The translations under genes were made by a program, and so were the position numbers. The notes below the pieces were generated by a model, which worked only from the letters and a program-made list of their open reading frames with translations, was not told where the DNA came from and ran no database searches. Positions 15,212 to 24,592 of a DNA stretch of 34,570 nt are shown piece after piece (the stretch's first letter is position 1; each line of letters begins with the position of its first letter). The stretch spans positions 73,288-107,857 of the forward strand of contig PANQ01000035.1 in the NCBI GenBank assembly GCA_002707685.1. The letters are read 5' to 3'. The stretch comes from Porticoccus sp. (GTDB lineage Bacteria; Pseudomonadota; Gammaproteobacteria; Pseudomonadales; Porticoccaceae).

Positions 15212-17668
15212 ATGACGCTGCGTACCTTGATATTGACCACCGGCTTGCTTGGCCTGTTGCTGACTAACACCGTTTTGGCTTTGGGGCTGGGGGAGATCAA
15301 GTTGAACTCATCCCTCAATGAACCACTTGATGCCGAAGTTCAATTGACCAGCATTGGTGAACTGACTGATATCGAAATACTGGTTGGATTGGGTTCCCCG
15401 GGGGATTTCAAAAACGCAGGTGTCGAAAGACTGTTCCTGTTGACAGATTTGAATTTTTCAGTGGATCTCGCAAACCGTGCTCAACCTGTGCTCAGGATTA
15501 CTTCAAAGAAACCTATTCGCGAGCCCTATTTGAATTTTCTGGTAGAGGTTCAGTGGCCAACCGGTCGTCTTGTGCGCGAATATACCCTGTTGCTTGATTT
15601 ACCGGTCTATGCTTCGGAGAAGACTGCTGCAAAAAAGATTGAGGCTGCGAGTTCCGGCCCGCAGCTCCGCAGCAATCCAACGACGCCCAAGCCTGTATCA
15701 GATACGCCCTCCAGTCAGTCAGCTGTAGCAGGTGACGGTCAATACAGCGTCAACGCCGGCGACACGGTCTGGGCCATTGCCCAGCGGATTCGTCCCCGGC
15801 AGGCCACCATGAATCAGACTATGGCGGCTATCAAGCAACTCAATCCGGATGCTTTCATCAATGACAATATCAACCTGCTGAAAAAAGGGGCTGTTCTTCG
15901 GTTGCCGGAGGGTAGTGATATTCGGGCACTGACCCAAACAGAAGTCAGGACTGAACTCAGTCAGCCTGAATCGATACCTGCTAAAGAGGACGAGGCATTG
16001 GCCCCTGTGCTGGATGCTACCGAACAGGGTGCGGCGGCCACTGATTCTGCGGTTGCGGGAGAAGGTCGTCTCAAGCTCGCTGCGCTGGGCACCGATGATG
16101 CCAGCGAGCAATCCACTGGAAACGTGAATGGTGACGGTCAGGCTGACGGCTCCTCCGGTTCCGGACAGGACGAACTAATAGCTGCACAGGAAGAACTGGA
16201 CAAGACCCTTCGTGAAAATGATGATCTGAAAACCCGTATCGCCAACCTGGAAGAACAGTTGTCCACCATGAATCGTCTGGTGGAAATTCAGGATGACTCC
16301 CTGCGCGGCACTCAGTTGGCAGTTCAGGCAGAAGAGCCTTCCGCCATAGAAGAGCCTTCAGCCCAAAAAGAGCCCTCAGCCCTCAAAGAGCCCGCAGCGT
16401 CAGATGTTGAAGCCAATACCGTTGCCGAACCTGCATCAACTCAAGGTGGTCAAGGTGACAGGTCATTGGGTCTGGCGGGCTGGATGGACTATTTGCTTTA
16501 TCCCTTGATTGCGCTACTTGCGCTTTTACTGGCGGTGGTCATGTTTTTCCGCAATCGGAAAAACGATGATGATGACCAGGGCGAGGTCTCACTCCAAACT
16601 CTGGCGACCCCTAAAGAGTCTGAATATCCTGAAGAAAATCTTGCCGAAACCTTTACTGAGACAGAAAAGCAGTATGTCCATGAAGTTGCCGCAGAGCTGG
16701 ATGAGTCAGATTTAAAAGACCTTGAGGAGCTCGAGCTTGGTGATGGTGAAGGCGTTGACCCTAAGGGCGAAGCAGATATCTATCTTTCGCTGGGAAATTA
16801 TCGTCAGGCTGAGAATATTCTTCGCAAGGCCATAGAGGCTGATCCGCAGGACAGCTCGCTGCGTCTAAAATTGCTGGAAGTGCATGTCAACGCCAATAAC
16901 CCGGATGCCTTTGAGGCAGATAAGGCTTCACTGGCCGAGCTCAATGACAGTCAGGCCGATGCTCGGGCGCTTGCTCTTGAAGCAGAGTTGTTGCCAGGAA
17001 AATCGGATTCCCCGGACGACTCTGATGTCCAGGCTGATATTTCAAGTGAGATACCGGATACTTCAGTAGGTTCGGCCGACTTTGAGGCTCCGACACTTGA
17101 TTACGATCTGGGTGACGTGTCCCCCAATGCCTCCCTTGAGGATGACACTTACCCGAAAGATGAAGAGAGTGTAACGCCGTCGGCAGATCGTGATTTAAAC
17201 GACATTGACCTTTTCGCTTCAGGTGGATTTTCTGCTGAAGAGAGCTCTGCCGATAAGGTTTCCGCTGATGACGGTTTGACCGCAACATCTCCGGACACGC
17301 AACCATCCGCCGGGGAAGCCGAGCCGGACTTTGATCTGGATCTTGACCTCGAGGACATGGACCTGGGTGCACTGTCGACCGAAATCGATGAGGGCATGCA
17401 GAATATTGATTTTGATGAAGAAGGCCCCGCGAAAGAAGAAGATGAGCAGGCTGAACCCCGGACAGAAAATGATGGCTTTGATGATCTCGCTAGTGTGGAG
17501 GACTCACTGGGTGACGATGATGAGTCCGATACCAAACTGGTTCTGGCAGAAGCCTATGTGGATATGGGTGACCCGGACAATGCGCGCGATTTGCTTGAGG
17601 AGGTGCTTCAGAGTGGCACCGAAGAGCAGCGCAAAAAAGCTAACGACCTACTCGAGACACTTTCCTGA
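15212..17668 (+). CDS. fimV: FimV-type polar peptidoglycan-binding scaffold protein
   Basis: FimV is an inner-membrane hub needed in Pseudomonas for polar assembly of twitching, secretion and chemosensory machinery. The 818-residue protein shows the full layout: a signal peptide (residues 1-23, ending VLA), the FimV N-terminal domain beginning LGEIKLNSSLNEPLDAE, a LysM peptidoglycan-binding domain at about 178-232, a coiled coil at about 319-364, a short repeat at 374-396, one membrane helix at about 428-450, and a very acidic cytoplasmic part with a TPR-like unit at about 520-568 and the conserved C-terminal FimV motif at about 775-818 (LAEAYVDMGDPDNARDLLEE). AGGGA lies 7 bases before the ATG. 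Its place between asd and truA is the conserved one. Confidence 0.96.
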   Translation: MTLRTLILTTGLLGLLLTNTVLALGLGEIKLNSSLNEPLDAEVQLTSIGELTDIEILVGLGSPGDFKNAGVERLFLLTDLNFSVDLANRAQPVLRITSKKPIREPYLNFLVEVQWPTGRLVREYTLLLDLPVYASEKTAAKKIEAASSGPQLRSNPTTPKPVSDTPSSQSAVAGDGQYSVNAGDTVWAIAQRIRPRQATMNQTMAAIKQLNPDAFINDNINLLKKGAVLRLPEGSDIRALTQTEVRTELSQPESIPAKEDEALAPVLDATEQGAAATDSAVAGEGRLKLAALGTDDASEQSTGNVNGDGQADGSSGSGQDELIAAQEELDKTLRENDDLKTRIANLEEQLSTMNRLVEIQDDSLRGTQLAVQAEEPSAIEEPSAQKEPSALKEPAASDVEANTVAEPASTQGGQGDRSLGLAGWMDYLLYPLIALLALLLAVVMFFRNRKNDDDDQGEVSLQTLATPKESEYPEENLAETFTETEKQYVHEVAAELDESDLKDLEELELGDGEGVDPKGEADIYLSLGNYRQAENILRKAIEADPQDSSLRLKLLEVHVNANNPDAFEADKASLAELNDSQADARALALEAELLPGKSDSPDDSDVQADISSEIPDTSVGSADFEAPTLDYDLGDVSPNASLEDDTYPKDEESVTPSADRDLNDIDLFASGGFSAEESSADKVSADDGLTATSPDTQPSAGEAEPDFDLDLDLEDMDLGALSTEIDEGMQNIDFDEEGPAKEEDEQAEPRTENDGFDDLASVEDSLGDDDESDTKLVLAEAYVDMGDPDNARDLLEEVLQSGTEEQRKKANDLLETLS
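16331..16399 (+). repeat. 18-base in-frame tandem repeat in fimV
   Basis: Nearly four copies of an 18-base unit (starts at 16331, 16349, 16367 and 16385) encode the six-residue pattern E/K-E-P-S-A-x. It lies between the coiled coil and the membrane helix, a linker on the periplasmic side. Copy number may vary between strains by slippage, with no loss of frame. Confidence 0.8.
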
Positions 17669-17673
17669 CAACA

Positions 17674-18537
17674 ATGATTCCGGGACTAACCCGAGAGACC
17701 CCGTCTCTCGGGCACTCGGCTGAGGACTTTGTTCTTCCTGCCGGGGTAAAGCGCATCGCTGCTGCCGTCGAATACGACGGCAGCACTTTTTGTGGTTGGC
17801 AGCGGCAACGACATAGCCCCAGTGTGCAGGCTTCAGTGGAAGCAGCTCTGTCCAGGGTTGCCAATGAGGCCATATCGGTCGTTTGTGCGGGACGCACGGA
17901 TACCGGTGTACACGGTACCAACCAGATCATTCATTTTGATACTGCTGCGAAGAGGCTTAATCGCAACTGGCTACTGGGTGGTAATGCCAATTTACCCTAC
18001 GGGATAAGGTTGCACTGGGTGGCCGAACAAACAGCAGACTTTCATGCGCGTTTCAGTGCCACAGCCAGAACCTACCGATACCTGATTACCAATCAGGCTC
18101 AGCGTTCCGCGCTTTTCTACCATGGGTTGAGTTGGGAGAAGCGACCGCTGAATGCGCCTGACATGCATCGGGCCATCCAGCACTTGATCGGAGAACATGA
18201 TTTCAGTTCCTTTCGGGCTGCAGGCTGTCAGTCCAACTCACCAAACCGCAATATCCAGCGAGCCAGGGTTTGGCGACAGGCAGACCTCGTCATTGTTGAA
18301 ATAACGGCAAATGCGTTTCTCCACCATATGGTCCGCAATATTGTTGGAGCATTGCTCTGTATCGGTCGTGGCGACAGATCAAAAGACTGGTTGAAAGAAC
18401 TGTTATTGTTGCGGGATCGTACTAAAGCGCCGCCAACTGCTCCACCTAACGGTTTGTATCTGGTGAGAGTGAACTACCCCGACTGTTTTGACGTACCTCT
18501 GTTTGTGCCAGGCCCTCAATTTATTGCAGACGCCTGA
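17674..18537 (+). CDS. truA: tRNA pseudouridine(38-40) synthase TruA
   Basis: TruA makes pseudouridine at positions 38-40 of the tRNA anticodon arm. The 287-residue protein has the catalytic Asp76 in CAGRTDTGVHG, the N-terminal strand AAAVEYDGSTFCGWQRQ, and later motifs ARFSATARTYRYLI and FLHHMVRNIVGALL. The start at 17674 follows the fimV stop by only 5 bases and has no clear ribosome site. The first 25 or so residues precede the conserved core; such extensions are known in Pseudomonas TruA. A 9-pair hairpin sits in codons 6-13. A later start is possible but no in-frame ATG or GTG appears before the core strand. Confidence 0.95.
   Translation: MIPGLTRETPSLGHSAEDFVLPAGVKRIAAAVEYDGSTFCGWQRQRHSPSVQASVEAALSRVANEAISVVCAGRTDTGVHGTNQIIHFDTAAKRLNRNWLLGGNANLPYGIRLHWVAEQTADFHARFSATARTYRYLITNQAQRSALFYHGLSWEKRPLNAPDMHRAIQHLIGEHDFSSFRAAGCQSNSPNRNIQRARVWRQADLVIVEITANAFLHHMVRNIVGALLCIGRGDRSKDWLKELLLLRDRTKAPPTAPPNGLYLVRVNYPDCFDVPLFVPGPQFIADA
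17690..17712 (+). promoter_or_regulatory. GC-rich hairpin just inside the truA start
   Basis: CCCGAGAGA (17690-17698) and TCTCTCGGG (17704-17712) form nine perfect pairs around a CCCCG loop. It begins 16 bases after the truA ATG and 22 after the fimV stop. There is no T run behind it. It could slow ribosomes on truA, act as a weak fimV terminator, or stabilise the fimV mRNA 3' end. Confidence 0.45.
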
Positions 18538-18602
18538 TCGAAGAAGGGCAGTGCTCAATAGCCTCAATCAGTGCTTTTTTTGCTACAATCCTTCCAGAAT
18601 CA

Positions 18603-19235
18603 ATGGGGCGCATAGTGAAACGAACTCGTGTCAAAGTCTGCGGTATAACCCGACCGGAAGATGCTCGTGTCGCTGCTGCTGCCGGAGTTGACGCGATAGG
18701 TCTGGTGTTTTATGCAAAAAGCCCCAGATTTGTGGGCCTATCAGATGCCGCAGTCATCTCAGCTGAAGTGGGTCCTTTTGTCACAACGGTCGGTTTGTTT
18801 GTCAATGCTCCGCAGCAACAGGTGGTAGAGACACTTGAGAGAGTGGGGCTGCAACTTCTGCAGTTCCATGGCGATGAGGACAATGAGTATTGCCGGCAGT
18901 TTGGCAGACCGTTTATCAAAGCGATAAGAATGGCGCCGGACCTGAATCTGTCAAGGGAGCTGGCGCGGTTCCCCACCGCGAGCGGATTTCTGTTTGATGC
19001 CTGGCATAAAGACAAGTATGGCGGTACCGGAGAAACATTTGCCTGGCGGCGTCTGCCATCGGGTTCAGATTTTCCGCTGATTCTGGCGGGCGGTTTGAAC
19101 CCCGGCAATGTGGCTGATGCCGTTTCGCAGACCCGACCCTACGCAGTAGATGTGAGTGGTGGTGTGGAGGCGGCTCCGGGTATTAAATCCGCTCGACTCA
19201 TAGAACAGTTTATTGCCCGCGCTTCAGCTGGGTAA
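18603..19235 (+). CDS. trpF: Phosphoribosylanthranilate isomerase
   Basis: TrpF catalyses the Amadori rearrangement of phosphoribosylanthranilate in tryptophan synthesis. It is a single TIM barrel of 210 residues. The general base cysteine is in [12 protein letters not shown] near the N-terminus, and the general acid aspartate in [16 protein letters not shown]. The phosphate loops [11 protein letters not shown] and [13 protein letters not shown] are both present. Two starts compete: ATG 18603 (no ribosome site) and GTG 18615, which has GGGG at a suitable distance and gives the more usual short N-terminus. The stop is 16 bases before trpB. It heads a trpFBA unit. Confidence 0.96.
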   Translation: MGRIVKRTRVKVCGITRPEDARVAAAAGVDAIGLVFYAKSPRFVGLSDAAVISAEVGPFVTTVGLFVNAPQQQVVETLERVGLQLLQFHGDEDNEYCRQFGRPFIKAIRMAPDLNLSRELARFPTASGFLFDAWHKDKYGGTGETFAWRRLPSGSDFPLILAGGLNPGNVADAVSQTRPYAVDVSGGVEAAPGIKSARLIEQFIARASAG

Positions 19236-19251
19236 CACGTCGGAGAACACA

Positions 19252-20469
19252 GTGAACAAGAAAGCCTCGATTGATTTTAACCAGATGCCGGATGCCCATG
19301 GCCATTTCGGCCCCTACGGTGGACGCTTTGTTTCTGAAACCCTGATTTATGCGCTGGATGAGCTAGAGAGTATCTATCGCAGCTTAAAAGATGATCCCGA
19401 ATTTCAGGCGCAGTTTGATTACGACCTGGCCCACTATGTCGGACGTCCATCACCGCTGTATTTTGCGGAGCGTTGGACCAGGGAAACCGGTGGCGCAAAA
19501 CTGTTTCTGAAGCGTGAGGATCTGAACCACACCGGTGCACACAAAATCAATAATACGATCGGTCAGGCGTTGCTGGCCAAGCATACTGGCAAGCAACGGG
19601 TGATTGCCGAAACCGGTGCTGGTCAACACGGCGTGGCCACGGCCACCGTGGCTGCCCGCCTCGGTCTGGAATGCCATGTGTTCATGGGCGAGGAAGATAT
19701 TCAGCGCCAATCCCTGAATGTCTACCGTATGAAGTTGCTTGGTGCGACGGTTGTGCCCGTCACTTCGGGTTCCAGAACACTCAAGGATGCCATGAATGAA
19801 GCACTGCGCGACTGGGTGACCAATGTCGATGATACGTTCTATATCATTGGCACCTGTGCCGGGCCTCATCCCTACCCGGAACTGGTGAGGAATTTTCAAT
19901 CCGTGATCGGCCGCGAGGCCCGTCAGCAGTCCTTGGCCCAAACCGGTAAATTGCCAGATGCCCTGGTCGCCTGTGTTGGTGGAGGGTCAAACGCCATCGG
20001 TTTGTTTCACCCGTTTCTGGCAGACGAATCGGTCGCGATGTACGGAGTGGAGGCCGGTGGGTTTGGCCTCGGTACAGGGAAACACGCTGCACCGCTTAAC
20101 GATGGCATTCCCGGTGTTCTCCACGGTAACCGTACTTACCTGATGGAAGACGAAAACGGACAGATTATTGAAACCCACTCCATCTCAGCTGGACTGGATT
20201 ACCCCGGAGTTGGTCCGGAGCATTCCTGGTTGAAAGATATCGGTCGTGTCAAATACGTGGCCATTGACGACGATGAGGCGATGGATGCATTTCGTCATCT
20301 GACCAGAATCGAAGGTATCATGCCGGCCCTGGAGTCCAGTCATGCGATTGCCTATGCCGAAAAATTGGCTCGCCAGATGGATCCAGATCAGACCATCGTA
20401 GTGAATCTTTCTGGACGGGGTGACAAAGATATTCTGACGGTTGCAGAAATCGATGGCATCACTCTGTAA
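19252..20469 (+). CDS. trpB: Tryptophan synthase beta subunit
   Basis: The PLP-dependent subunit joins indole to serine to give tryptophan. From GTG 19252 the protein has 405 residues; the longer frame from 19213 would overlap trpF and adds residues foreign to the family, while GGAG lies a few bases before the GTG. The PLP lysine is Lys98 in [13 protein letters not shown]. The phosphate-binding loop is [10 protein letters not shown] and the monovalent-cation and catalytic region contains AETGAGQHG. It forms the alpha2-beta2 complex with TrpA, whose gene follows after 36 bases. Confidence 0.97.
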   Translation: MNKKASIDFNQMPDAHGHFGPYGGRFVSETLIYALDELESIYRSLKDDPEFQAQFDYDLAHYVGRPSPLYFAERWTRETGGAKLFLKREDLNHTGAHKINNTIGQALLAKHTGKQRVIAETGAGQHGVATATVAARLGLECHVFMGEEDIQRQSLNVYRMKLLGATVVPVTSGSRTLKDAMNEALRDWVTNVDDTFYIIGTCAGPHPYPELVRNFQSVIGREARQQSLAQTGKLPDALVACVGGGSNAIGLFHPFLADESVAMYGVEAGGFGLGTGKHAAPLNDGIPGVLHGNRTYLMEDENGQIIETHSISAGLDYPGVGPEHSWLKDIGRVKYVAIDDDEAMDAFRHLTRIEGIMPALESSHAIAYAEKLARQMDPDQTIVVNLSGRGDKDILTVAEIDGITL

Positions 20470-20505
20470 TCATGCATTAATAAAAAAGAAGTTGGAAAAT
20501 TGTCT

Positions 20506-21321
20506 GTGAACAGGATTAAACAACGTTTTGAAGTTCTTAAACAACAGGGCCGCAAGGCCCTGATTCCTTATGTAGTATTAGGTGATCCCGCCGCGGATGT
20601 GACGTTGCCGGTGATGCATGCTCTGGTCGAAAATGGTGCCGATATTCTCGAGCTCGGGGTTCCTTTTTCAGATCCGACTGCTGAGGGGCCGGTGATTCAG
20701 AAGGCCCATGAGCGTGCCTTGGCCCATGGTAGCAGCCTGCGTGATGCGTTGACGTTGGTGAAACAATTCAGGGAGACCAATGCCACCACTCCGGTCATTT
20801 TGATGGGGTACGCCAATCCCATAGAGCGGCTGGGCTATCAGCATTTTATTGAGCTCGCTCTCGATGCCGGGATTGATGGAGTCCTGACAGTCGATCTTCC
20901 CCCTGAGGAAGCGGGGGAATTTAATCAACAGCTCGGTGAAGCGGGCATGGAAAATATTTTTCTGTTGGCACCCACCAGCAGTGACAAGCGACAGAAAATG
21001 GTTGCAGAAATGGCCGGTGGCTTTATTTATTATGTCTCGCTGAAAGGTGTGACCGGTGCGGGTAATCTCGATGTGGTGTCAGTGAAACAGCATGTGGACC
21101 ATATCCGCACATTGACTGACCTGCCAGTCTGTGTAGGATTCGGGATTAAAGATGGTGCCTCAGCGCGCGCTGTTGCCGACCTCTCCGATGGCGTGGTGGT
21201 TGGTAGTGTGCTGGTGAGTAAAATGGCTGAGCTGGCTGCGCGCGGTGAGACGTCACCACAGACTTTTTCAAAGGCAGTTTCAAGCCTGGTCGCAGAAATG
21301 CGGGATGCACTGGATAACTGA
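20506..21321 (+). CDS. trpA: Tryptophan synthase alpha subunit
   Basis: TrpA cleaves indole-3-glycerol phosphate to indole, which passes through a tunnel to TrpB. The TIM barrel has 271 residues from GTG 20506; TTG 20500 in the same frame is an alternative, with GGA better spaced for the GTG. The catalytic Glu is present in ILELGVPFSDP (codon 20650-20652). The residue matching the catalytic Asp60 of the enteric enzyme is Glu here (TAEGP, codon 20683-20685). Phosphate-binding parts CVGFGIKDG and GVVVGSVLV are normal. The stop is 11 bases before accD, an unusual operon partner for trp genes but a known order in this group. Confidence 0.96.
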   Translation: MNRIKQRFEVLKQQGRKALIPYVVLGDPAADVTLPVMHALVENGADILELGVPFSDPTAEGPVIQKAHERALAHGSSLRDALTLVKQFRETNATTPVILMGYANPIERLGYQHFIELALDAGIDGVLTVDLPPEEAGEFNQQLGEAGMENIFLLAPTSSDKRQKMVAEMAGGFIYYVSLKGVTGAGNLDVVSVKQHVDHIRTLTDLPVCVGFGIKDGASARAVADLSDGVVVGSVLVSKMAELAARGETSPQTFSKAVSSLVAEMRDALDN

Positions 21322-21332
21322 CGGAATAAACT

Positions 21333-22226
21333 ATGAGCTGGTTGGAAAAAATCCGCCCCAAGGGTCCGGCGACCCAGAAAAAAGATCGCACCCAGAGTGT
21401 TCCCGAAGGGCTGTGGAAAAAATGCCCTAAATGCAGTGCACCACTTTATCGTCCAGAGCTCGAAAAGAATCTTGAAGTTTGTCCGAAGTGTGATCACCAC
21501 CTCCGTATAGGTGCCCGCCGTCGACTGGACTTCTTTCTTGATCGGGAGGGCCGTGAAGAGCTTGCCACGGAAGTCAAGCCCGTTGATCGTCTCAAGTTCA
21601 AGGATGTACGGCGATATAAAGACCGATTGAATGATGCCCAGAAACTGACCGGTGAAGATGACGCGCTGGTGGCTATGAAGGGCACATTAAAGGGCATGCC
21701 CGTTGTTGCAGTGGCATTTGAGTTCGCCTTTCACGGTGGTTCCATGGGTTATGTGGTTGGTGAACGCTTTACCCGTGCAGCCCAGGTTTCCCTGCAGGAA
21801 AATATCCCGTTGATCTGCTTTTCCGCCACTGGCGGTGCGCGTATGCAGGAAGCGCTGATATCACTCATGCAGATGGCCAAAACCAGCGCAATTATAGAAA
21901 GGCTTAAAAGTCAGGGAACGCCCTATATCTCGGTAATGACAGACCCTGTATATGGCGGTGTTTCTGCCAGTCTTGCACTGTTGGGCGATATTAATGCCGC
22001 CGAGCCTGCGGCAAGAGCCGGTTTTGCCGGGCCCAACATTATTGAACAAACCATCCGTCAGCGATTGCCCAAGGGCTTCCAGCGCGCAGAATTTCTGCTG
22101 GAGCACGGAGCAATCGATTTAATCATTCCTCGCCCTGAGCTTCGGGATACGCTGGCGTCACTCATTTCAAAGTTCACCCATTGTCCAGAACCTGATCATA
22201 TCGATGCCCCAGCGCTCACTGAGTGA
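21333..22226 (+). CDS. accD: Acetyl-CoA carboxylase carboxyltransferase beta subunit
   Basis: AccD and AccA form the carboxyltransferase that moves the carboxyl from biotin to acetyl-CoA, making malonyl-CoA for fatty acid synthesis. The 297-residue protein has its four-cysteine zinc ribbon complete: Cys31, Cys34, Cys50 and Cys53. The crotonase-like core contains [19 protein letters not shown] and [17 protein letters not shown] lies upstream of ATG 21333. It overlaps folC by 23 bases at its 3' end, which suggests coupled translation. Confidence 0.97.
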   Translation: MSWLEKIRPKGPATQKKDRTQSVPEGLWKKCPKCSAPLYRPELEKNLEVCPKCDHHLRIGARRRLDFFLDREGREELATEVKPVDRLKFKDVRRYKDRLNDAQKLTGEDDALVAMKGTLKGMPVVAVAFEFAFHGGSMGYVVGERFTRAAQVSLQENIPLICFSATGGARMQEALISLMQMAKTSAIIERLKSQGTPYISVMTDPVYGGVSASLALLGDINAAEPAARAGFAGPNIIEQTIRQRLPKGFQRAEFLLEHGAIDLIIPRPELRDTLASLISKFTHCPEPDHIDAPALTE

Positions 22227-23463
22227 ATGGCTGACCCTGTTACAAAACAGGCATCCCAAAGAAATTGAGCTTGGTCTGGGGCGGATTCGCCTGGTTGCCA
22301 GGGAGTTGGGGTTGGTGGATGTGCCGGGCAGTCGTTCGCCCGCAAAAACCATCGTCACCATTGCCGGTACCAACGGCAAAGGCTCTTGCATCGCTGCACT
22401 GCAAGCGTTGTTGGCCGCTGCAGGTTATCGCGTGGCCTGCTATACATCGCCTCATCTGATCAACTACCGCGAGCGCATAGTCATTGATGGCCATTGCGTC
22501 AGTGATGAGGCCATTTGTGAAGCATTTGAACAAATAGAGCAGTCCAGAGGGCAGACGAGCCTGACGTACTTCGAATTTGGTACGCTGGCTGCCCTGATAC
22601 TGATGGCCAGGGAGGAACTGGATGTTGCGCTTCTCGAAGTCGGTTTGGGAGGGCGGCTCGACGCAGTCAATATTCTTGATGCCGATATAGCGATTGTCAC
22701 AGGTGTGGCGCTGGATCATCAGGAATGGCTCGGCGATGATCTCAACCAAATAGCGGCTGAAAAAGCGGCCATTGCACGTGCAGGTAAACCGCTGATTTGT
22801 GGTGACCCGAATCCAGTTGCAGGGTTAATCGGCACCGCTGAGAAAGTTGGTGCAAAGCTGATGGTCAATGGCAGGGATTTTTCGGCCAGGCAGTTCGTGC
22901 CGTTGCCTGAGACTTGCCTGCCGCCTGCCAGTATTGCCTGTGCTCTACAAGCCACCAGTCTGATCACGGGTCTGACACCTTCTGAAGTGGATACCAGCGC
23001 AATCGGTGCTGTTGCGGTGCCGGGCCGGTTTCAAAAAGTGACTATCAATGGTGTATCCGTGGTGTTGGATGTGGCCCATAATCCCCAGGCAGCGACACTG
23101 TTGGCAGATCGGCTCAATAGTTTCTCGGGCCACTTGATTGCGGTTGTCGGTCTGATGGCGGATAAAGATATTCCAAATATTCTTGCACCGTTGGGACCGA
23201 TGGTTAAAAGCTGGTACTTTTGCAATATACCAAACCAGCCGAGAGCCGCAGATGCAGGTATGCTCTCATCGATGTTGTACAATACCAATGGGTCGGTATC
23301 CGTCAGAACGAGGGTCTGTTCTTCCCCGCTGAACGCTCTTGAATCGGCCCTGTGTGAAGCTACTCCCGACGACCAAGTGGTTGTTTTCGGCTCTTTCTTT
23401 ACTGTTGGACCGATACTGGACTGGTGGCAAAACCTGCCAAAAGGAAAAAAGGATGTTGAGTGA
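22204..23463 (+). CDS. folC: Folylpolyglutamate/dihydrofolate synthase
   Basis: FolC adds glutamate to dihydropteroate and to folates, using ATP, in the cytoplasm. The 419-residue Mur-ligase-like protein has the ATP loop AGTNGKGS at residues 54-61, the substrate loop [13 protein letters not shown], and [14 protein letters not shown]. The C-terminal domain begins after [14 protein letters not shown] 22204 lies inside accD; the N-terminal [20 protein letters not shown] matches the family, so the overlap is real. Its own 3' end overlaps the SPOR gene by 11 bases. Confidence 0.96.
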   Translation: MPQRSLSEWLTLLQNRHPKEIELGLGRIRLVARELGLVDVPGSRSPAKTIVTIAGTNGKGSCIAALQALLAAAGYRVACYTSPHLINYRERIVIDGHCVSDEAICEAFEQIEQSRGQTSLTYFEFGTLAALILMAREELDVALLEVGLGGRLDAVNILDADIAIVTGVALDHQEWLGDDLNQIAAEKAAIARAGKPLICGDPNPVAGLIGTAEKVGAKLMVNGRDFSARQFVPLPETCLPPASIACALQATSLITGLTPSEVDTSAIGAVAVPGRFQKVTINGVSVVLDVAHNPQAATLLADRLNSFSGHLIAVVGLMADKDIPNILAPLGPMVKSWYFCNIPNQPRAADAGMLSSMLYNTNGSVSVRTRVCSSPLNALESALCEATPDDQVVVFGSFFTVGPILDWWQNLPKGKKDVE

Positions 23464-23989
23464 AAATATGAAACAGCGCATTGTCGGTGGCTTTGTATTG
23501 CTGGCGCTGGCTCTGATTCTGTTTGCTTTACTGTTTGATTTTTCCGATGCTGCCAAGGTCGATACTCGCTCGCAAATTCCCGACTCCCCGGATATTGCTC
23601 CTGTGGTCGTCGATGAACCGAATCGCCCGGACAATATTGAAGCTGCAATAGACGATGAAAATATCTTCCAGCCCGAAGTTTCGCAAGAGGTAGATGCAGG
23701 GGTTGAGACTTCCTCACCGCAGCCGCCGGCGTTGACTGAAGAGGGTGTTGCGGAAGCCTGGGTTTTACAGGTGGGCAGTTTTCGCGATGCGGAAAAGGCG
23801 CAGTCATTGCTGAAGCAGCTTCTGGCGGAGGGTTATAGCGCCTATGTCCGAGACCAGAAAGGCGAGACCGGAGAGCTGAACCGGGTTTTCGTGGGCCCCA
23901 AGGTACTAAAGAGTAAGCTAATGGAAGACAAAGCGGCCATCGACAAAAAATATGGTGTCAATGCATTGATGTTGCACTTTGATCCCTGA
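23453..23989 (+). CDS. SPOR-domain cell division protein, DedD-like
   Basis: The 178-residue protein has an N-terminal inner-membrane helix (about residues 10-28), a proline and acid-rich linker, and a C-terminal SPOR domain (about 100-177, from AWVLQVGSFRDAEKAQSLL). SPOR domains bind denuded glycan strands at the septum, and DedD in E. coli supports constriction. The start ATG 23453 has AAGGAAA just upstream and gives [13 protein letters not shown], like Pseudomonas homologues; the reading frame extends further upstream inside folC but without a family match. ATG 23468 is a second option. It is followed by cvpA, the same order as dedD-cvpA-purF in E. coli. Confidence 0.9.
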   Translation: MLSENMKQRIVGGFVLLALALILFALLFDFSDAAKVDTRSQIPDSPDIAPVVVDEPNRPDNIEAAIDDENIFQPEVSQEVDAGVETSSPQPPALTEEGVAEAWVLQVGSFRDAEKAQSLLKQLLAEGYSAYVRDQKGETGELNRVFVGPKVLKSKLMEDKAAIDKKYGVNALMLHFDP

Positions 23990-24042
23990 CCGAAGAACCT
24001 CGCTCTGATACACTCTCGGGCATTCTAAAAAATGATGAAAGC

Positions 24043-24537
24043 ATGAACTGGGCAGACTGGGCGATTATTGCAGTTTTAGGATTTTCTGTGCTGATTAGCG
24101 CGGTGAGAGGCTTCATCAAAGAAGCCCTATCGTTGGTAATCTGGTTGGCAGCGGCAATCATTGCATCCATTTTCCACGATGAGCTTGCATTATGGTTGGT
24201 TGATCTTATTTCAACACCTTCCCTGCGTATGCTGACTGCCTGGATTACTCTGTTTATTGTTGTTTTGATCATTGGCGGTATCTGTAGTTATCTGTTGGGA
24301 AAACTGGTGGAAGCGACGGGTCTGACCGGCACCGATCGGCTCCTGGGTGTATTGTTTGGCCTGACCCGGGGCCTGATCATTATTATGGTGGTACTGCTTG
24401 TCCTGACGGAAATACTGCCAGTGACAGAAGATGTGTGGTGGCAGGAATCACACCTGATTTCTTTTTTTATGCAGTTTGAAAATTTCGCCAGGGAGGCCGG
24501 AGCTGCGGTGTTAGGCTTTCTAAAAAATCTGCTCTAG
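24043..24537 (+). CDS. cvpA: CvpA family membrane protein
   Basis: The 164-residue protein has four predicted membrane helices (about 5-22, 30-50, 63-85 and 100-122) and the conserved start NWADWAIIAVLGFSVLISAVRGFIKEAL. CvpA is needed for colicin V production in E. coli and for bile and envelope stress tolerance in some enterics; its molecular job is unknown. The pairing with purF is very old and widespread. I looked for a PurR operator in the 53 bases upstream and saw none. Confidence 0.95.
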   Translation: MNWADWAIIAVLGFSVLISAVRGFIKEALSLVIWLAAAIIASIFHDELALWLVDLISTPSLRMLTAWITLFIVVLIIGGICSYLLGKLVEATGLTGTDRLLGVLFGLTRGLIIIMVVLLVLTEILPVTEDVWWQESHLISFFMQFENFAREAGAAVLGFLKNLL

Positions 24538-24592
24538 TGAACAGGCGTCACAGCGCAGCCAGCAAGTCTTTAAAAACGAGGTTGTTTAGTCC

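Noticed and set aside
18538-18602. Promoter before trpF from TACAAT at about 18590
   Set aside because: No acceptable -35 element 16 to 18 bases upstream; the short T run nearby has no stem before it.
23031-23807. 258-codon minus-strand frame across folC and the SPOR gene
   Set aside because: Crosses two real genes in antisense, Pro and Arg-rich, no start signal.
23990-24042. Search for a PurR operator before cvpA-purF
   Set aside because: No 16-base PurR-type palindrome is visible; only a vague GATACACT that lacks a partner -35 box.
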